From JAKQIM01 sp964633225 (GTDB lineage Bacteria > Chloroflexota > Anaerolineae > Anaerolineales > UBA4823): DNA of 23,816 nucleotides. Every line of letters starts with the position of its first letter. The first letter of the stretch is position 1. Location of the stretch: contig CAZWFQ010000054.1 of the NCBI GenBank assembly GCA_964633225.1, positions 1-23,816 of the forward strand, in the 5' to 3' direction. Under the pieces are notes generated by a model that ran no database searches, was not told the DNA's origin, and worked only from the letters and a program-made list of their open reading frames with translations. The position numbers and the translations under genes are program-made. Below are positions 15,492 to 23,816 of this stretch, piece by piece.

Positions 15492-18254
15492 ATGCCTAAC
15501 TGGAAATTTATAGACGATTGGGGCACTTTCGAGCTAAAAGATCCCCAACATACATCCTATTTGTACTTCCCATTGGTCAATGAAGCGCACATGATGTCGT
15601 CCGTGACACCTACCCTGCACGGAGACGCAAAAACGGATCACAATCACTTCCTGCTGGCACCAGTATCGGTAGAGGATTTACACCAGTCCCGCGCCGGGCG
15701 TAATTTTTGGGTTCATCACTCTTCCTTGGGTGCCTGGTCAGCAAGTGGTAATTCGGCCCGGCAACAAGCTGCCGACCATACACAACAGCCAACAGATACT
15801 GACGAAAAGGTCACCCTACAGGCTGGACTATTATGGCAGCGTCTCGCGCGTCAGTCAACGCTCTTAGGCCTGAATGCCGAAATCACATCCTTTATACCCG
15901 TTACAACAGACACGGTCGAAGTGATGAAGGTGACACTGACGAATATTCATTCCGAGCCGCTTACCTTTACACCTACCGCTGCCGTCCCCCTGTATGGTCG
16001 ATCGGCTGACAGCCTGCGCGACCACCGCCATGTCACTTCATTGCTGCACCGCATCCATACGCTGGAGCACGGCGTGGTTGTGCAGCCCACACTTTCCTTC
16101 GATGAGCGCGGTCATCTACCCAACACCACCGCCTACAGTGTCTTTGGGATCACATCCGAAGGACAAGCGCCATGCGGTTTCTTTCCATTGGTAGAAGATT
16201 TCGTTGGCGAGGGCGGCAGCCTGGACTGGCCGTTCGGGGTGGTTGAGAATCGCCCCTTTACCCATGCTGCCGGGCAATCTTTGGCAGGTTACGAAGCCAT
16301 GGGCGCCCTTAGATTTCCCGAAACCACCTTGCAACCCGGAGGCTCAACCAGTTATGTGATCCTATTGGCTGTCACCAGTGAAGCTAACAATCCTGCCGAT
16401 CTATTTCAAAAGTATGCCAGCCTGGCAGATGTAGATTACTTGCTTGAGCAAAACCAGGCCTATTGGCAAAAACGCATCGCCCAGATGGTATTTCACACCC
16501 CAGATCCGCGCTGTGATGGCTGGCTGCGCTGGGTTACACTTCAGCCAATTCTGCGCCGCTTGTTTGGCAATTCATTCCTGCCGTACCACGATTACGGGCG
16601 CGGCGGACGCGGCTGGCGTGACCTGTGGCAAGACAGCCTGGCTATGCTGCTCATCGAACCGCAGGACGTGAGCAGCCTGCTCTTTGATTACTTTGCCGGT
16701 ATCCGTATCGATGGCAGCAACGCCACCATTATCGGTTCCCGCCCTGGCGAATTCATTGCTGACCGAAACAATATCGCTCGCATATGGATGGATCACGGCG
16801 CATGGCCCTACCTGACCACCCGCCTCTATCTCGACCAGAGTGGCGACCTGGATTTTTTGCTGCGCCAGCAATCCTATTTCAAAGATCGCCACACGCACCG
16901 CTGCAGCCAACTTGATCCCCTCTGGCAGCCCGACCATGCCCCCAGGCTTTATACTACGGCAGGCGAAGTCTATTATGGCAGCATATTAGAGCACATTCTG
17001 GTCCAGCACCTCACTGCCTTTTTCAACGTCGGGGCGCACAACAATATTCGCCTGGAAAACGCTGACTGGAATGACGGCCTGGACATGGCAAGCGAACAGG
17101 GAGAAAGCGTAGCCTTTACCGCCCTATATGCTAGCAACCTCAAAGAGCTTGCCAACCTGGTAACTATTCTGGAAAGCCGGGGCCATTCTGAAGTGACGCT
17201 GGCCCGCGAGCTGCTGCACCTGCTGGATACAGTGCCGAATCATTCTTCTCTGAGCAAAGTAGATTATTCGTCGCCAGCAGCCCGGCAAGAGCGTCTCCAG
17301 GCCTATTTTGAGTCTACTCGCCATTCAATTGCTGGCGAGCAGTTGCACGTCAGCACCAGTTCACTGGCAGCAGATTTGAACGCCAAGGCCGATTATCTGA
17401 TCAATCACCTGCGCAAGAACGAATGGATTGAAAGCCCCACCGGGCATGCATGGTTCAACGGGTATTACGATAATCACGGACGGCGTGTGGAAGGGGACTT
17501 TGCCGGGCAGGTGCGCATGACTCTGACCGGCCAGGTTTTCACCCTCATGGGCGGAATTGCCAACCAATCCCAGGCCGAACAAATTGTTCGCTCGGTAGAA
17601 CACTTCTTATACGACGAATCGGTAGGCGGCACGCGATTAAATACAGATTTTGGTTCTGTTCGAACCGATCTTGGGCGATGCTTTGGTTTTGCCTACGGTC
17701 ACAAAGAAAATGGCGCCATGTTCACGCATATGACTGTCATGTACGCCTGTGCCCTGTACCGGAGAGGCTTTATCCACGAAGGCTGGAAGATCCTCGATGG
17801 CATCTACCAACACTGCCAGGACTTCATGAAATCACGCATGTATCCAGGCCTGCCCGAATACATCACCCCACGTGGGCGCGGGGTATATCCTTACCTTACC
17901 GGCTCTGCTGCCTGGTATTTATTCACCCTCCTGACCCAATCCTTTGGTGTCCAGGGTAATTTAGGCGATTTGACCCTCGCGCCCGCCTTGGTGAAAGCCC
18001 AGTTTGATACACACGGACAAGCCAGCGCAGAGATCAACTTTGCCGGTCGCCGCCTTCAGGTAACCTATCATAACCCCTTGTTCTTAGACTTTGGCGCCTA
18101 CAAAATTGCCAGCGTGTATTTGAACGGGCACCAGCTTCCTGTAAAACCCAATTCCACCGATCAGGGCCGCATCACCCTACAACGCGATCTGATTGCAGCG
18201 CAAGATACAGATATGATCAGGCTTGAAGTTCACCTAGATGCTCGGAAAGCCTGA
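15492..18254 (+). CDS. GH94 laminaribiose-phosphorylase-like enzyme
   Basis: Predicted cytoplasmic inverting phosphorylase of 920 residues; known laminaribiose phosphorylases are of about this length. N-terminal MPNWKFIDDWGTFELKDP..YLYFPLVNEAHMMSSVTP and PVSVEDLHQSRAGRNFWVHH are typical of that branch. The barrel carries LPYHDYGRGGRGWRDLWQD, and the general acid is Asp528 in ADWNDGLDMA. HKENGAMFTHM and YLTGSAAWY supply the expected phosphate-site region. It would yield alpha-glucose 1-phosphate and glucose from beta-1,3-linked disaccharide. An upstream in-frame ATG (15468) inside the previous gene is possible, but AGGA at 15481-15484 lies seven bases before 15492, only four bases after the previous stop. 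Its last 25 bp overlap the end of the opposite-strand regulator. Another GH94 specificity remains possible. Confidence 0.82.
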   Translation: MPNWKFIDDWGTFELKDPQHTSYLYFPLVNEAHMMSSVTPTLHGDAKTDHNHFLLAPVSVEDLHQSRAGRNFWVHHSSLGAWSASGNSARQQAADHTQQPTDTDEKVTLQAGLLWQRLARQSTLLGLNAEITSFIPVTTDTVEVMKVTLTNIHSEPLTFTPTAAVPLYGRSADSLRDHRHVTSLLHRIHTLEHGVVVQPTLSFDERGHLPNTTAYSVFGITSEGQAPCGFFPLVEDFVGEGGSLDWPFGVVENRPFTHAAGQSLAGYEAMGALRFPETTLQPGGSTSYVILLAVTSEANNPADLFQKYASLADVDYLLEQNQAYWQKRIAQMVFHTPDPRCDGWLRWVTLQPILRRLFGNSFLPYHDYGRGGRGWRDLWQDSLAMLLIEPQDVSSLLFDYFAGIRIDGSNATIIGSRPGEFIADRNNIARIWMDHGAWPYLTTRLYLDQSGDLDFLLRQQSYFKDRHTHRCSQLDPLWQPDHAPRLYTTAGEVYYGSILEHILVQHLTAFFNVGAHNNIRLENADWNDGLDMASEQGESVAFTALYASNLKELANLVTILESRGHSEVTLARELLHLLDTVPNHSSLSKVDYSSPAARQERLQAYFESTRHSIAGEQLHVSTSSLAADLNAKADYLINHLRKNEWIESPTGHAWFNGYYDNHGRRVEGDFAGQVRMTLTGQVFTLMGGIANQSQAEQIVRSVEHFLYDESVGGTRLNTDFGSVRTDLGRCFGFAYGHKENGAMFTHMTVMYACALYRRGFIHEGWKILDGIYQHCQDFMKSRMYPGLPEYITPRGRGVYPYLTGSAAWYLFTLLTQSFGVQGNLGDLTLAPALVKAQFDTHGQASAEINFAGRRLQVTYHNPLFLDFGAYKIASVYLNGHQLPVKPNSTDQGRITLQRDLIAAQDTDMIRLEVHLDARKA

Positions 18255-21200
18255 GGCGATGTTCCAGTTATCCTGTGGAATACACGGCTGAAATAGGCCT
18301 GGTCTTTGAAACCCACCTGAAGTGCAACCGCCCGGATGGGTGCAGATGTGTTCAGAAGCAAGTGCTTAGATTGCAGCACCCGATATCGATTGAGATAGTC
18401 CCAAGGCGATAGATTTAGCTCGCGGCTGAAAACTCGGCTGAGATAATCTTCGCTCACCCCTACTACTCCGGCAATCTCCCAGCGCGAGATGGGACGCATA
18501 TAGTTTTGATGAAGGTAAGCAATTGCTTGCTTGACCAATGCACTGGTATGCACTGGAAGAGAGTCGCTTCCAAAAAGGTTGCGGTTCAAAACAGCAATGG
18601 TTTCGTTATCCGTCCAGATGCCTTTGCTTTGCAACGTAACCCGTGTATGGCTTTCAATGCGTTTAGCATCCTCATAACTAAGCACTTTATTGCTCAGAAT
18701 AATAACCGGCACCTGACGAAGACGTGCGTCGGCTCGCATTTGATCCAACACATCCGCACCGTTCAGATCAGGCATAACGAGGTCCAGTAAAACCAAGGCT
18801 GGAATTTCCTCCGCCATGATGGCCAAAGCAGATTCGCCGCCATCAGCAAGGCGAACGGAATACCCAGGCAAACCATCCTCGATGACTGCCTTATGGGCAG
18901 CCCGCACTTGCGGATCATCGTCCACGATCAAAACACAACCAGCCCCACGGTCAGGGTCTAGCGCCGTGACCGCATCTAGCAAAGTTTGAGGGTTTGATGA
19001 TTTAACAACAAAACCAGTTAAAGCCACTTCATCTTGAAGTTTGCCATATAGGATAAAGGGAGCCTGGCTCAAGCTGGGGTAATGTCGCAAGCGGCGCACC
19101 AGAGTCCAATCGCTGGGTTTCGCATTCGAAAGATCCCAGGCCAGGGCAGCCGGGTGTGTTTTGTTTAGGGCATCTTCCAAATCGTCACGATTGCGTAAAT
19201 AGAAGATCTCCAATTTGTGCCGCTGGCAAATCTCAAGGATTTCTCTCGCTGGCTCATCAACGGACGAAATGAGTAGCAATACAGATGGTAATATACCCAG
19301 CGGTTGAGATTTGACATGATCGAGGGCCGGGAGTGGCAAGTAAACATGAAAGGTAGAACCCTGATCAGGTTGGCTTTCTAATTCCATGGTTCCACCATGC
19401 AGTGCCACCAGGTGGCGCGTGATCGAAAGCCCTAATCCTATCCCGCCAGCAATACGTCGGTTGCTCTCAATGGTTACAAAAGGCTCAAAAATTCGTCCTT
19501 GTTGTTCCGGATCAATGCCCAGACCAGTATCTGACACCCAAAAATGGATCTGTGGGGGCGCAACCTCTGCGCCTAACGTGATTTCGCCCCGCATGGTATA
19601 TTTCTTGGCGTTACTTAAAAGGTTTAAAAATATCTGGCGCAAACGCACCGGGTCTGCCCTTACCTGCGGCAAACGTTCAGGGATTTTCAGTTTCCACTGT
19701 ACATCCGGCAAAACAGATTGATCTGCCAGGCTGTGAAACGCATCCAACAGGAGTTGGCGTGGGTCAAGCAAGGTCAATGATAGATCAAGCTCATCAATTT
19801 CTGCCCGCGACAGATCGAGCAGGTCATTGATCACACGCAATTGATGTTCAGCGTTGCTTTGTATCTGGTGAAGATCAGACACCAGGGAAGGATAAGGCCC
19901 GGCTTCAATCTGACGCGATGCCTTTAGGGCATCCTGGGTATAACCAAGGATGATGTTCAACGGCGTCCGCATTTCATGGCTGACATTGGCAAGCAAACGG
20001 GTCTTGATACGGTCTGCTTTTTCGGCTTCCAGCCGGGCTTGTTGAATACCCTGGAACAACATGGCTCCCTGTAATGCAGAGCTCAAATTACTGCGCAGCA
20101 ATTCATAAATATCGCCATCATGTGGCCCAAGCTCAAACACAGCATATCCCAACGATTTATCCTGAAAAAACAACGGCTCCACCACCAGGCTGTACCGCCT
20201 GCCTTGCGGAAGCAGATCAGATGGGATAATCTGGCAAGCAGAGAAGCGCCTGCCATTGGGATCAAGATGGAGACGTTTGTGCTCCGTATAGGCCAGCACC
20301 AGGCGTGCATCCTTAAAGCTCCCCGACGGGTCATCGTACAAGGCAAGGTAAGCACTTGGGATACCCAAGAGAGGCAAACACTCAGTCAACGCATCCGTTA
20401 ACTGTGCCATATCAAAAGCCGTCAGCAGCGTACGGGCAGTTTCGCGCAGGTTATCTGCCAGGCGCTCAGATTGCCACTGCCAGAATGCATGTGAGCGTTG
20501 TTCTGCTTCCCCGATAACAATCCGGGCTTGGGCAAAAAGAGTCTCGAGGCGGCATCTATCCTGCAAAGCGATGAAAGGGAAAACCTGTTGGCGCAGCATG
20601 GAAATAGCGCCTTGCCACAGGATGATTTCACCATTCTCGCGCATCGCCTTATCAAGCACTTCCTCCAGCACAGCAATAAAACGTTGGTCCGTTTCTTTTA
20701 ACTCAGAAATGAATGCTTCAAAAAGCGGCGCCAGCCATACCGCAGCCTTTTCTGGACTGATCTGGCACTCCTCGGCTATTGCAGCAATGCAAACTTCCCG
20801 AGAAGCTGCCAGGTTTGCACCAACCTCTGCGCACGCCAACGCCTGCCCGGGCAAACCCGCCAAGATGGCTCCCGCATTGGCCACAGCCTTTGACGGACAA
20901 CCACAAGACAGCCGGACGACCAGGCGAGAAGGCAGAACCAACAAAGCTGGAACCGTCTCGCCTTTCCATCGAGCCGACAAGATCTCAACTGCTTTTGCGC
21001 CCTGATCATAAAAAGGAAGCTCTACCGTGGTTAACGGAGGCGTTGCCAGCCGCTCCTCAATGGTATTATTGAATCCTGTCACAGCAACGTCTGCTGGCAC
21101 TTGAAAGCCACGCTCTTGAAGGGTTTTCAAAGCCCAAAGTGCCAACAAATCACTCACGGCAACCACGGCCTGAAAATCCTTCTGCGGCCGCAAGCCTCGT

Positions 21201-21823
21201 TCGTCTAGTAAAATTGTAACTGCCTCGGCGCCGGCTTCCCAACGCAGCGGACGAGTAACCAGCTCAGGGATAAAGGGCAGGTTATGCGCTTGGAGCGTAT
21301 CCAGGTATGCCCGATAACGTTCCTGAGCATAATAATGACCTTCTGGGCCGCGGATGAATGCCAGGCGCGTGTAACCATGATCTCCGATCAGATGATCCAG
21401 CAACGCCCGCATCCCATGATAACTGTCCACCGAGACGGTTGGGATGCCCCCCATGAATTCGGCCAGGCTGACAATAGGAAGCGAAGCATAACGCTGGTGG
21501 AAAGAATTGATCTCTGCAGGGCTTGTTACCCCCCCCATGGTGGAGGCCCAAGTCACAAGACCATCCAGGCATTCTTCTCCCACCATATCATAAACCGCAT
21601 TCCGCTGGGCCTCATAAGCCACCTGAGAATGCAAACGTCCACCCGGGAAACAGATCAAGTTAACATCGTGCTGTTCTGCGGCCGCAATCACCCCCGGCCA
21701 CAACGCCCGGCTGGCGCCGGTATGGAGGCTGGCAAGCAAAAAACCAAAAACAGGACGCTCAATGTAACGACCATCCTCATGTTTTGATTCTTGCCCGGCA
21801 GCCTTTTTTGTTTGAGTAGCCAT
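18230..21823 (-). CDS. Cytoplasmic hybrid regulator: LacI-type sensor, GAF-like, histidine kinase, two receivers, AraC output
   Basis: One 1197-residue chain joining a sugar sensor, a full phosphorelay and a DNA-binding output. Residues ~25-310 are a LacI-type effector domain (ending LVVRLSCGC) with no HTH in front. A helical stretch and a GAF-like region (~455-590) follow. HisKA has NVSHEMRTP with His616. HATPase (~715-832) has NLLSNAKKY, SDTGLGIDPEQQGRIFEPF and GGIGLGLSITRHL. A degenerate receiver (~840-955) keeps Asp897 but lacks the acidic pair. A complete receiver (~960-1080) has Asp968-970 and phospho-acceptor Asp1014 in LLDLVMPD. The AraC pair of helix-turn-helices (~1095-1197) ends in SPQAF. 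No signal peptide or membrane helix is visible, so the sensor faces the cytoplasm. It is divergent from the second importer and convergent with the phosphorylases, and probably controls one or both (inference). Confidence 0.92.
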   Translation of the reverse strand: MATQTKKAAGQESKHEDGRYIERPVFGFLLASLHTGASRALWPGVIAAAEQHDVNLICFPGGRLHSQVAYEAQRNAVYDMVGEECLDGLVTWASTMGGVTSPAEINSFHQRYASLPIVSLAEFMGGIPTVSVDSYHGMRALLDHLIGDHGYTRLAFIRGPEGHYYAQERYRAYLDTLQAHNLPFIPELVTRPLRWEAGAEAVTILLDERGLRPQKDFQAVVAVSDLLALWALKTLQERGFQVPADVAVTGFNNTIEERLATPPLTTVELPFYDQGAKAVEILSARWKGETVPALLVLPSRLVVRLSCGCPSKAVANAGAILAGLPGQALACAEVGANLAASREVCIAAIAEECQISPEKAAVWLAPLFEAFISELKETDQRFIAVLEEVLDKAMRENGEIILWQGAISMLRQQVFPFIALQDRCRLETLFAQARIVIGEAEQRSHAFWQWQSERLADNLRETARTLLTAFDMAQLTDALTECLPLLGIPSAYLALYDDPSGSFKDARLVLAYTEHKRLHLDPNGRRFSACQIIPSDLLPQGRRYSLVVEPLFFQDKSLGYAVFELGPHDGDIYELLRSNLSSALQGAMLFQGIQQARLEAEKADRIKTRLLANVSHEMRTPLNIILGYTQDALKASRQIEAGPYPSLVSDLHQIQSNAEHQLRVINDLLDLSRAEIDELDLSLTLLDPRQLLLDAFHSLADQSVLPDVQWKLKIPERLPQVRADPVRLRQIFLNLLSNAKKYTMRGEITLGAEVAPPQIHFWVSDTGLGIDPEQQGRIFEPFVTIESNRRIAGGIGLGLSITRHLVALHGGTMELESQPDQGSTFHVYLPLPALDHVKSQPLGILPSVLLLISSVDEPAREILEICQRHKLEIFYLRNRDDLEDALNKTHPAALAWDLSNAKPSDWTLVRRLRHYPSLSQAPFILYGKLQDEVALTGFVVKSSNPQTLLDAVTALDPDRGAGCVLIVDDDPQVRAAHKAVIEDGLPGYSVRLADGGESALAIMAEEIPALVLLDLVMPDLNGADVLDQMRADARLRQVPVIILSNKVLSYEDAKRIESHTRVTLQSKGIWTDNETIAVLNRNLFGSDSLPVHTSALVKQAIAYLHQNYMRPISRWEIAGVVGVSEDYLSRVFSRELNLSPWDYLNRYRVLQSKHLLLNTSAPIRAVALQVGFKDQAYFSRVFHRITGTSPQAFRASR

Positions 21824-21978
21824 CTCAAGACCTAAACCATAACATCTAGTTTACTATCCTTGAGACACTTTGGGAAGTCTGGTTAGAGAACGGTTTTATC
21901 CATTAACTGAACGCCAAAATCCATCCTTCCACATCTATAATCATAGAAAGTCGAGCCTCGTTTGAGAAAGCATACTTC
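21824..21978 (+). promoter_or_regulatory. Divergent intergenic promoter region with a consensus -10 for the second importer
   Basis: This 155-bp gap separates the hybrid regulator (left, - strand) from the LplB-like permease. A perfect TATAAT lies at 21936-21941, placing a transcript start near 21948 and a leader of about 30 bases. No good -35 sits 17 bases upstream, which would fit an activator-dependent promoter, as expected for AraC control (inference). CTCAAG (21824-21829) and CTTGAG (21859-21864) form a distant inverted repeat near the regulator start, and CGAGCCTCG (21952-21960) is a small palindrome. GAGAAAG at 21964-21970 is the permease ribosome site. No clear - strand promoter was recognised. 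Confidence 0.45.
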
Positions 21979-22941
21979 ATGAATAAATTACGCACTCAAC
22001 CGACCATGATCAAAAGCTCAAAGCCGAAACCAAGCACCAAGAGCCTGTTCAAAAACTTGAAGTTATATCGCGGGTTGTATTTCATGATGATCCCGGCTCT
22101 AGCGTATTTCATCATCTTCCAATATTGGCCGCTCTGGAATGCCCAGATTGCCTTCAAGGATTTCAAACCCCTATTGGGTGTATGGGGCAGTCCCTTCACA
22201 GGCTTCGATCACTTTATCACATTCTTCAAATCCTTCTACTTTGATCAACTGATCAGCAACACACTCATCATCAGCTTTTTGAAATTGATCGTCGGCATCC
22301 CAGCCGCCATCATCCTGGCACTGGCATTGTACGAAACTGCCCTGAAACGCTTTGGCAGGTTCGTGCAAACAATCGCCTACTTACCCCACTTCTTATCCTG
22401 GGTGATCATGTTTGGCGTCCTTCTGATGCTGTTGTCTCCCGGCGCGGGGTTGATCAACGACATCCTCCGCTCTTTGGATAAAAAACCAATCGCATTCCTG
22501 GCATCCCCAAAATGGTTCCGCACCATCGTCATCCTTTCGGACGTATGGAAAGAAATGGGCTGGAGCACCATTATCTACCTGGCAGCGTTGTTGGGTATTG
22601 ATCCCACCTTATTTGAGGCAGCATCCGTTGATGGCGCATCACGCATAAAACGCATCTGGTACATCTCTCTGCCCGGAATTTTGCCGGTTGTTGCCATCGT
22701 CACCATGCTGCGCCTGGGACACATTTTAAATGCAGGGTTCAACCAGATTTTTATCCTATATTCGCTGCCGGTCTACAGTGTCGGCGACATTATTGACACT
22801 TGGGTTTACCGGCAAGGCATCCTGGAATTCCAATTCAGCCTGGCTACTGCGGTTGGCTTATTCAAAGGTGCCATTGGCCTGGCCCTTGTACTGATTTCCA
22901 ACCGCTTGGCTAAGCGGCTGGGTGGATCAGGCATGTTCTAG
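21979..22941 (+). CDS. CUT1-type carbohydrate ABC permease, LplB-like
   Basis: First membrane subunit of a second sugar importer, 320 residues. A basic N-terminal cytoplasmic segment (to ~30) is followed by six predicted helices; the first reads GLYFMMIPALAYFIIFQYWPL. WGSPFTGFDHFITFF and the helix-2 region SNTLIISFLKLIVGIPAAI match the LplB branch. The coupling loop that docks on the ATPase is LFEAASVDGASRIKRIWYISLPGILPV. LplB/YtcP systems import oligosaccharides or modified sugars with a large lipoprotein binding protein and usually borrow a shared MsmK/UgpC-type ATPase encoded elsewhere. The ATG at 21979 has GAGAAAG eight bases upstream. It is divergent from the hybrid regulator, which is its probable controller. 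Confidence 0.93.
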   Translation: MNKLRTQPTMIKSSKPKPSTKSLFKNLKLYRGLYFMMIPALAYFIIFQYWPLWNAQIAFKDFKPLLGVWGSPFTGFDHFITFFKSFYFDQLISNTLIISFLKLIVGIPAAIILALALYETALKRFGRFVQTIAYLPHFLSWVIMFGVLLMLLSPGAGLINDILRSLDKKPIAFLASPKWFRTIVILSDVWKEMGWSTIIYLAALLGIDPTLFEAASVDGASRIKRIWYISLPGILPVVAIVTMLRLGHILNAGFNQIFILYSLPVYSVGDIIDTWVYRQGILEFQFSLATAVGLFKGAIGLALVLISNRLAKRLGGSGMF

Positions 22942-22951
22942 AGGAGGCCGA

Positions 22952-23816
22952 ATGAAAATCCGGCTCAATGGTAGAGACGACCTGCTCTTTCAGATCTTTG
23001 TCAACGGGTTCTTGCTACTCATATTGTTTGTGATCACCATTCCTCTCTGGCGTGTGCTCATCATGTCGATGACCCCCCTGGGTTTTGTCGACGATAAAAC
23101 ATACGGCCTCTGGATAGCCCCCTGGGATTGGTCGTTTGAAGCATACAAACAATTGTTCAACCACCCCGCCTTCTTACGGGCCACCGCCAACAGCGCTATC
23201 ATCACCCTGGGTGGAACCGCCATCAACATGCTGCTGACCGTGCCCCTTGCCTATGCGCTTTCTAATCCCAAGCTTCCAGGCCGCAAGATCTTTGTGACCT
23301 TCATCCTGATCCCCTTCCTGTTCTCCGCTGGCCTTGTACCCACCTATCTGGTCATCTTGAATCTGGGTCTGACGGACAATTTACTGGCTGTCATGCTGCC
23401 AGGGGCAGTCAGCGTTTACAACACGCTTGTTATGAAAGGCTTTTTTGAAGGTTTACCAGAAGAGCTAAAAGAGGCCGCCCGCCTGGACGGAGCCAATGAA
23501 GTGCAAATTTTAACCCATGTCATCCTGCCCCTCTCGAAACCCATCTTACTAACAATTGCAATGTTCTATGCCGTTTCACACTGGAACGAATTCTTCACCC
23601 CAATCCTTTACTTGAACGACTACGACTTGATGCCGCTTCCAGTTCTACTGCGTAACATTCTCCTGGCAGCCAATATTAATGAATACCTAGAATATGATGC
23701 CTTTAGCACAGCCCCTATTGAGGCATTCAAGGCGGCCAGCGTCTTCATCACCATGCTGCCAATGGTAATGATCTATCCATGGATCCAGAAATATTTCACC
23801 AAAGGTACTTTACTAG
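22952..23816 (+). CDS. CUT1-type carbohydrate ABC permease, YtcP/LplC-like (3' end cut by the window)
   Basis: Second membrane subunit of the same importer, open from the ATG at 22952 to the window edge; 288 full codons are present. GAGGAGG at 22941-22947 overlaps the stop of the first permease, so the two are translationally linked. Features of the YtcP branch: N-terminal helix LFQIFVNGFLLLILFVITIPLW, IAPWDWSFEAYKQLF, ANSAIITLGGTAINMLLTVPLAYALS, the coupling loop LKEAARLDGANEVQILTHVILPLSKPI, and the late segment PIEAFKAASVFITMLPMVMIYPWIQKYFTKG. Relatives end about five to ten residues after this last motif, so almost the whole protein is seen. The binding protein gene is expected just beyond the window. 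Confidence 0.93.
   Translation, partial: MKIRLNGRDDLLFQIFVNGFLLLILFVITIPLWRVLIMSMTPLGFVDDKTYGLWIAPWDWSFEAYKQLFNHPAFLRATANSAIITLGGTAINMLLTVPLAYALSNPKLPGRKIFVTFILIPFLFSAGLVPTYLVILNLGLTDNLLAVMLPGAVSVYNTLVMKGFFEGLPEELKEAARLDGANEVQILTHVILPLSKPILLTIAMFYAVSHWNEFFTPILYLNDYDLMPLPVLLRNILLAANINEYLEYDAFSTAPIEAFKAASVFITMLPMVMIYPWIQKYFTKGTLL

Noticed and set aside
1..23816. CRISPR arrays, tRNA or rRNA genes, insertion sequences, phage or toxin-antitoxin genes
   Set aside because: No regularly spaced repeats, cloverleaf-like segments, transposase or integrase motifs were seen on either strand; gene gaps are short.

Overview
The window reads as one carbohydrate-uptake and phosphorolysis locus from a bacterium that I would place, with moderate confidence, in the Chloroflexota (Anaerolineae-like). 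The reasons are the long Pro/Glu/Ala/Thr-rich linker behind the lipoprotein cysteine of the binding protein, the mid-range G+C, and a very large LacI-sensor/histidine-kinase/AraC hybrid regulator. The placement is inferred from style and not from a marker gene.

Layout on the + strand: a LacI-family repressor (20-1045); an Opp/Dpp-type ABC importer, made of a family 5 lipoprotein binding protein (1142-3088), two permeases (3238-4242 and 4260-5510) and two ATPases (5520-6527 and 6520-7332); a 235-bp gap holding inverted repeats; then a catabolic block of five genes. The block is a family 1 binding-protein-like gene with no signal peptide (7568-8773), a GH94 cellobiose-phosphorylase-like enzyme (8884-11355), a mutarotase-fold protein (11352-12239), a 1072-residue divergent GH94-superfamily protein that may be a GH161/GH149-type beta-1,3-oligoglucan phosphorylase (12269-15487), and a GH94 laminaribiose-phosphorylase-like enzyme (15492-18254).

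On the - strand, a 1197-residue cytoplasmic hybrid regulator (18230-21823) converges on the last phosphorylase and overlaps its 3' end by 25 bp. It diverges from a second, CUT1-type sugar importer on the + strand, of which the LplB-like permease (21979-22941) and the YtcP-like permease (22952 to the window end, cut a few codons short) are visible.

Working model (inference): beta-glucan oligosaccharides with beta-1,3 and beta-1,4 linkages enter through the Opp-type importer. They are then broken down in the cytoplasm by phosphorolysis only: a long-chain phosphorylase plus laminaribiose and cellobiose phosphorylases give alpha-glucose 1-phosphate and glucose without spending further ATP. No hydrolase is visible in the window. 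Two LacI-fold sensors in different chassis (classical repressor and hybrid kinase) bracket the pathway. The most unusual items are the hybrid regulator, the leaderless binding protein inside the catabolic block, the divergent large phosphorylase, and the enlarged extracytoplasmic domain in the second permease. No tRNA, rRNA, CRISPR array, insertion sequence or prophage gene was seen.
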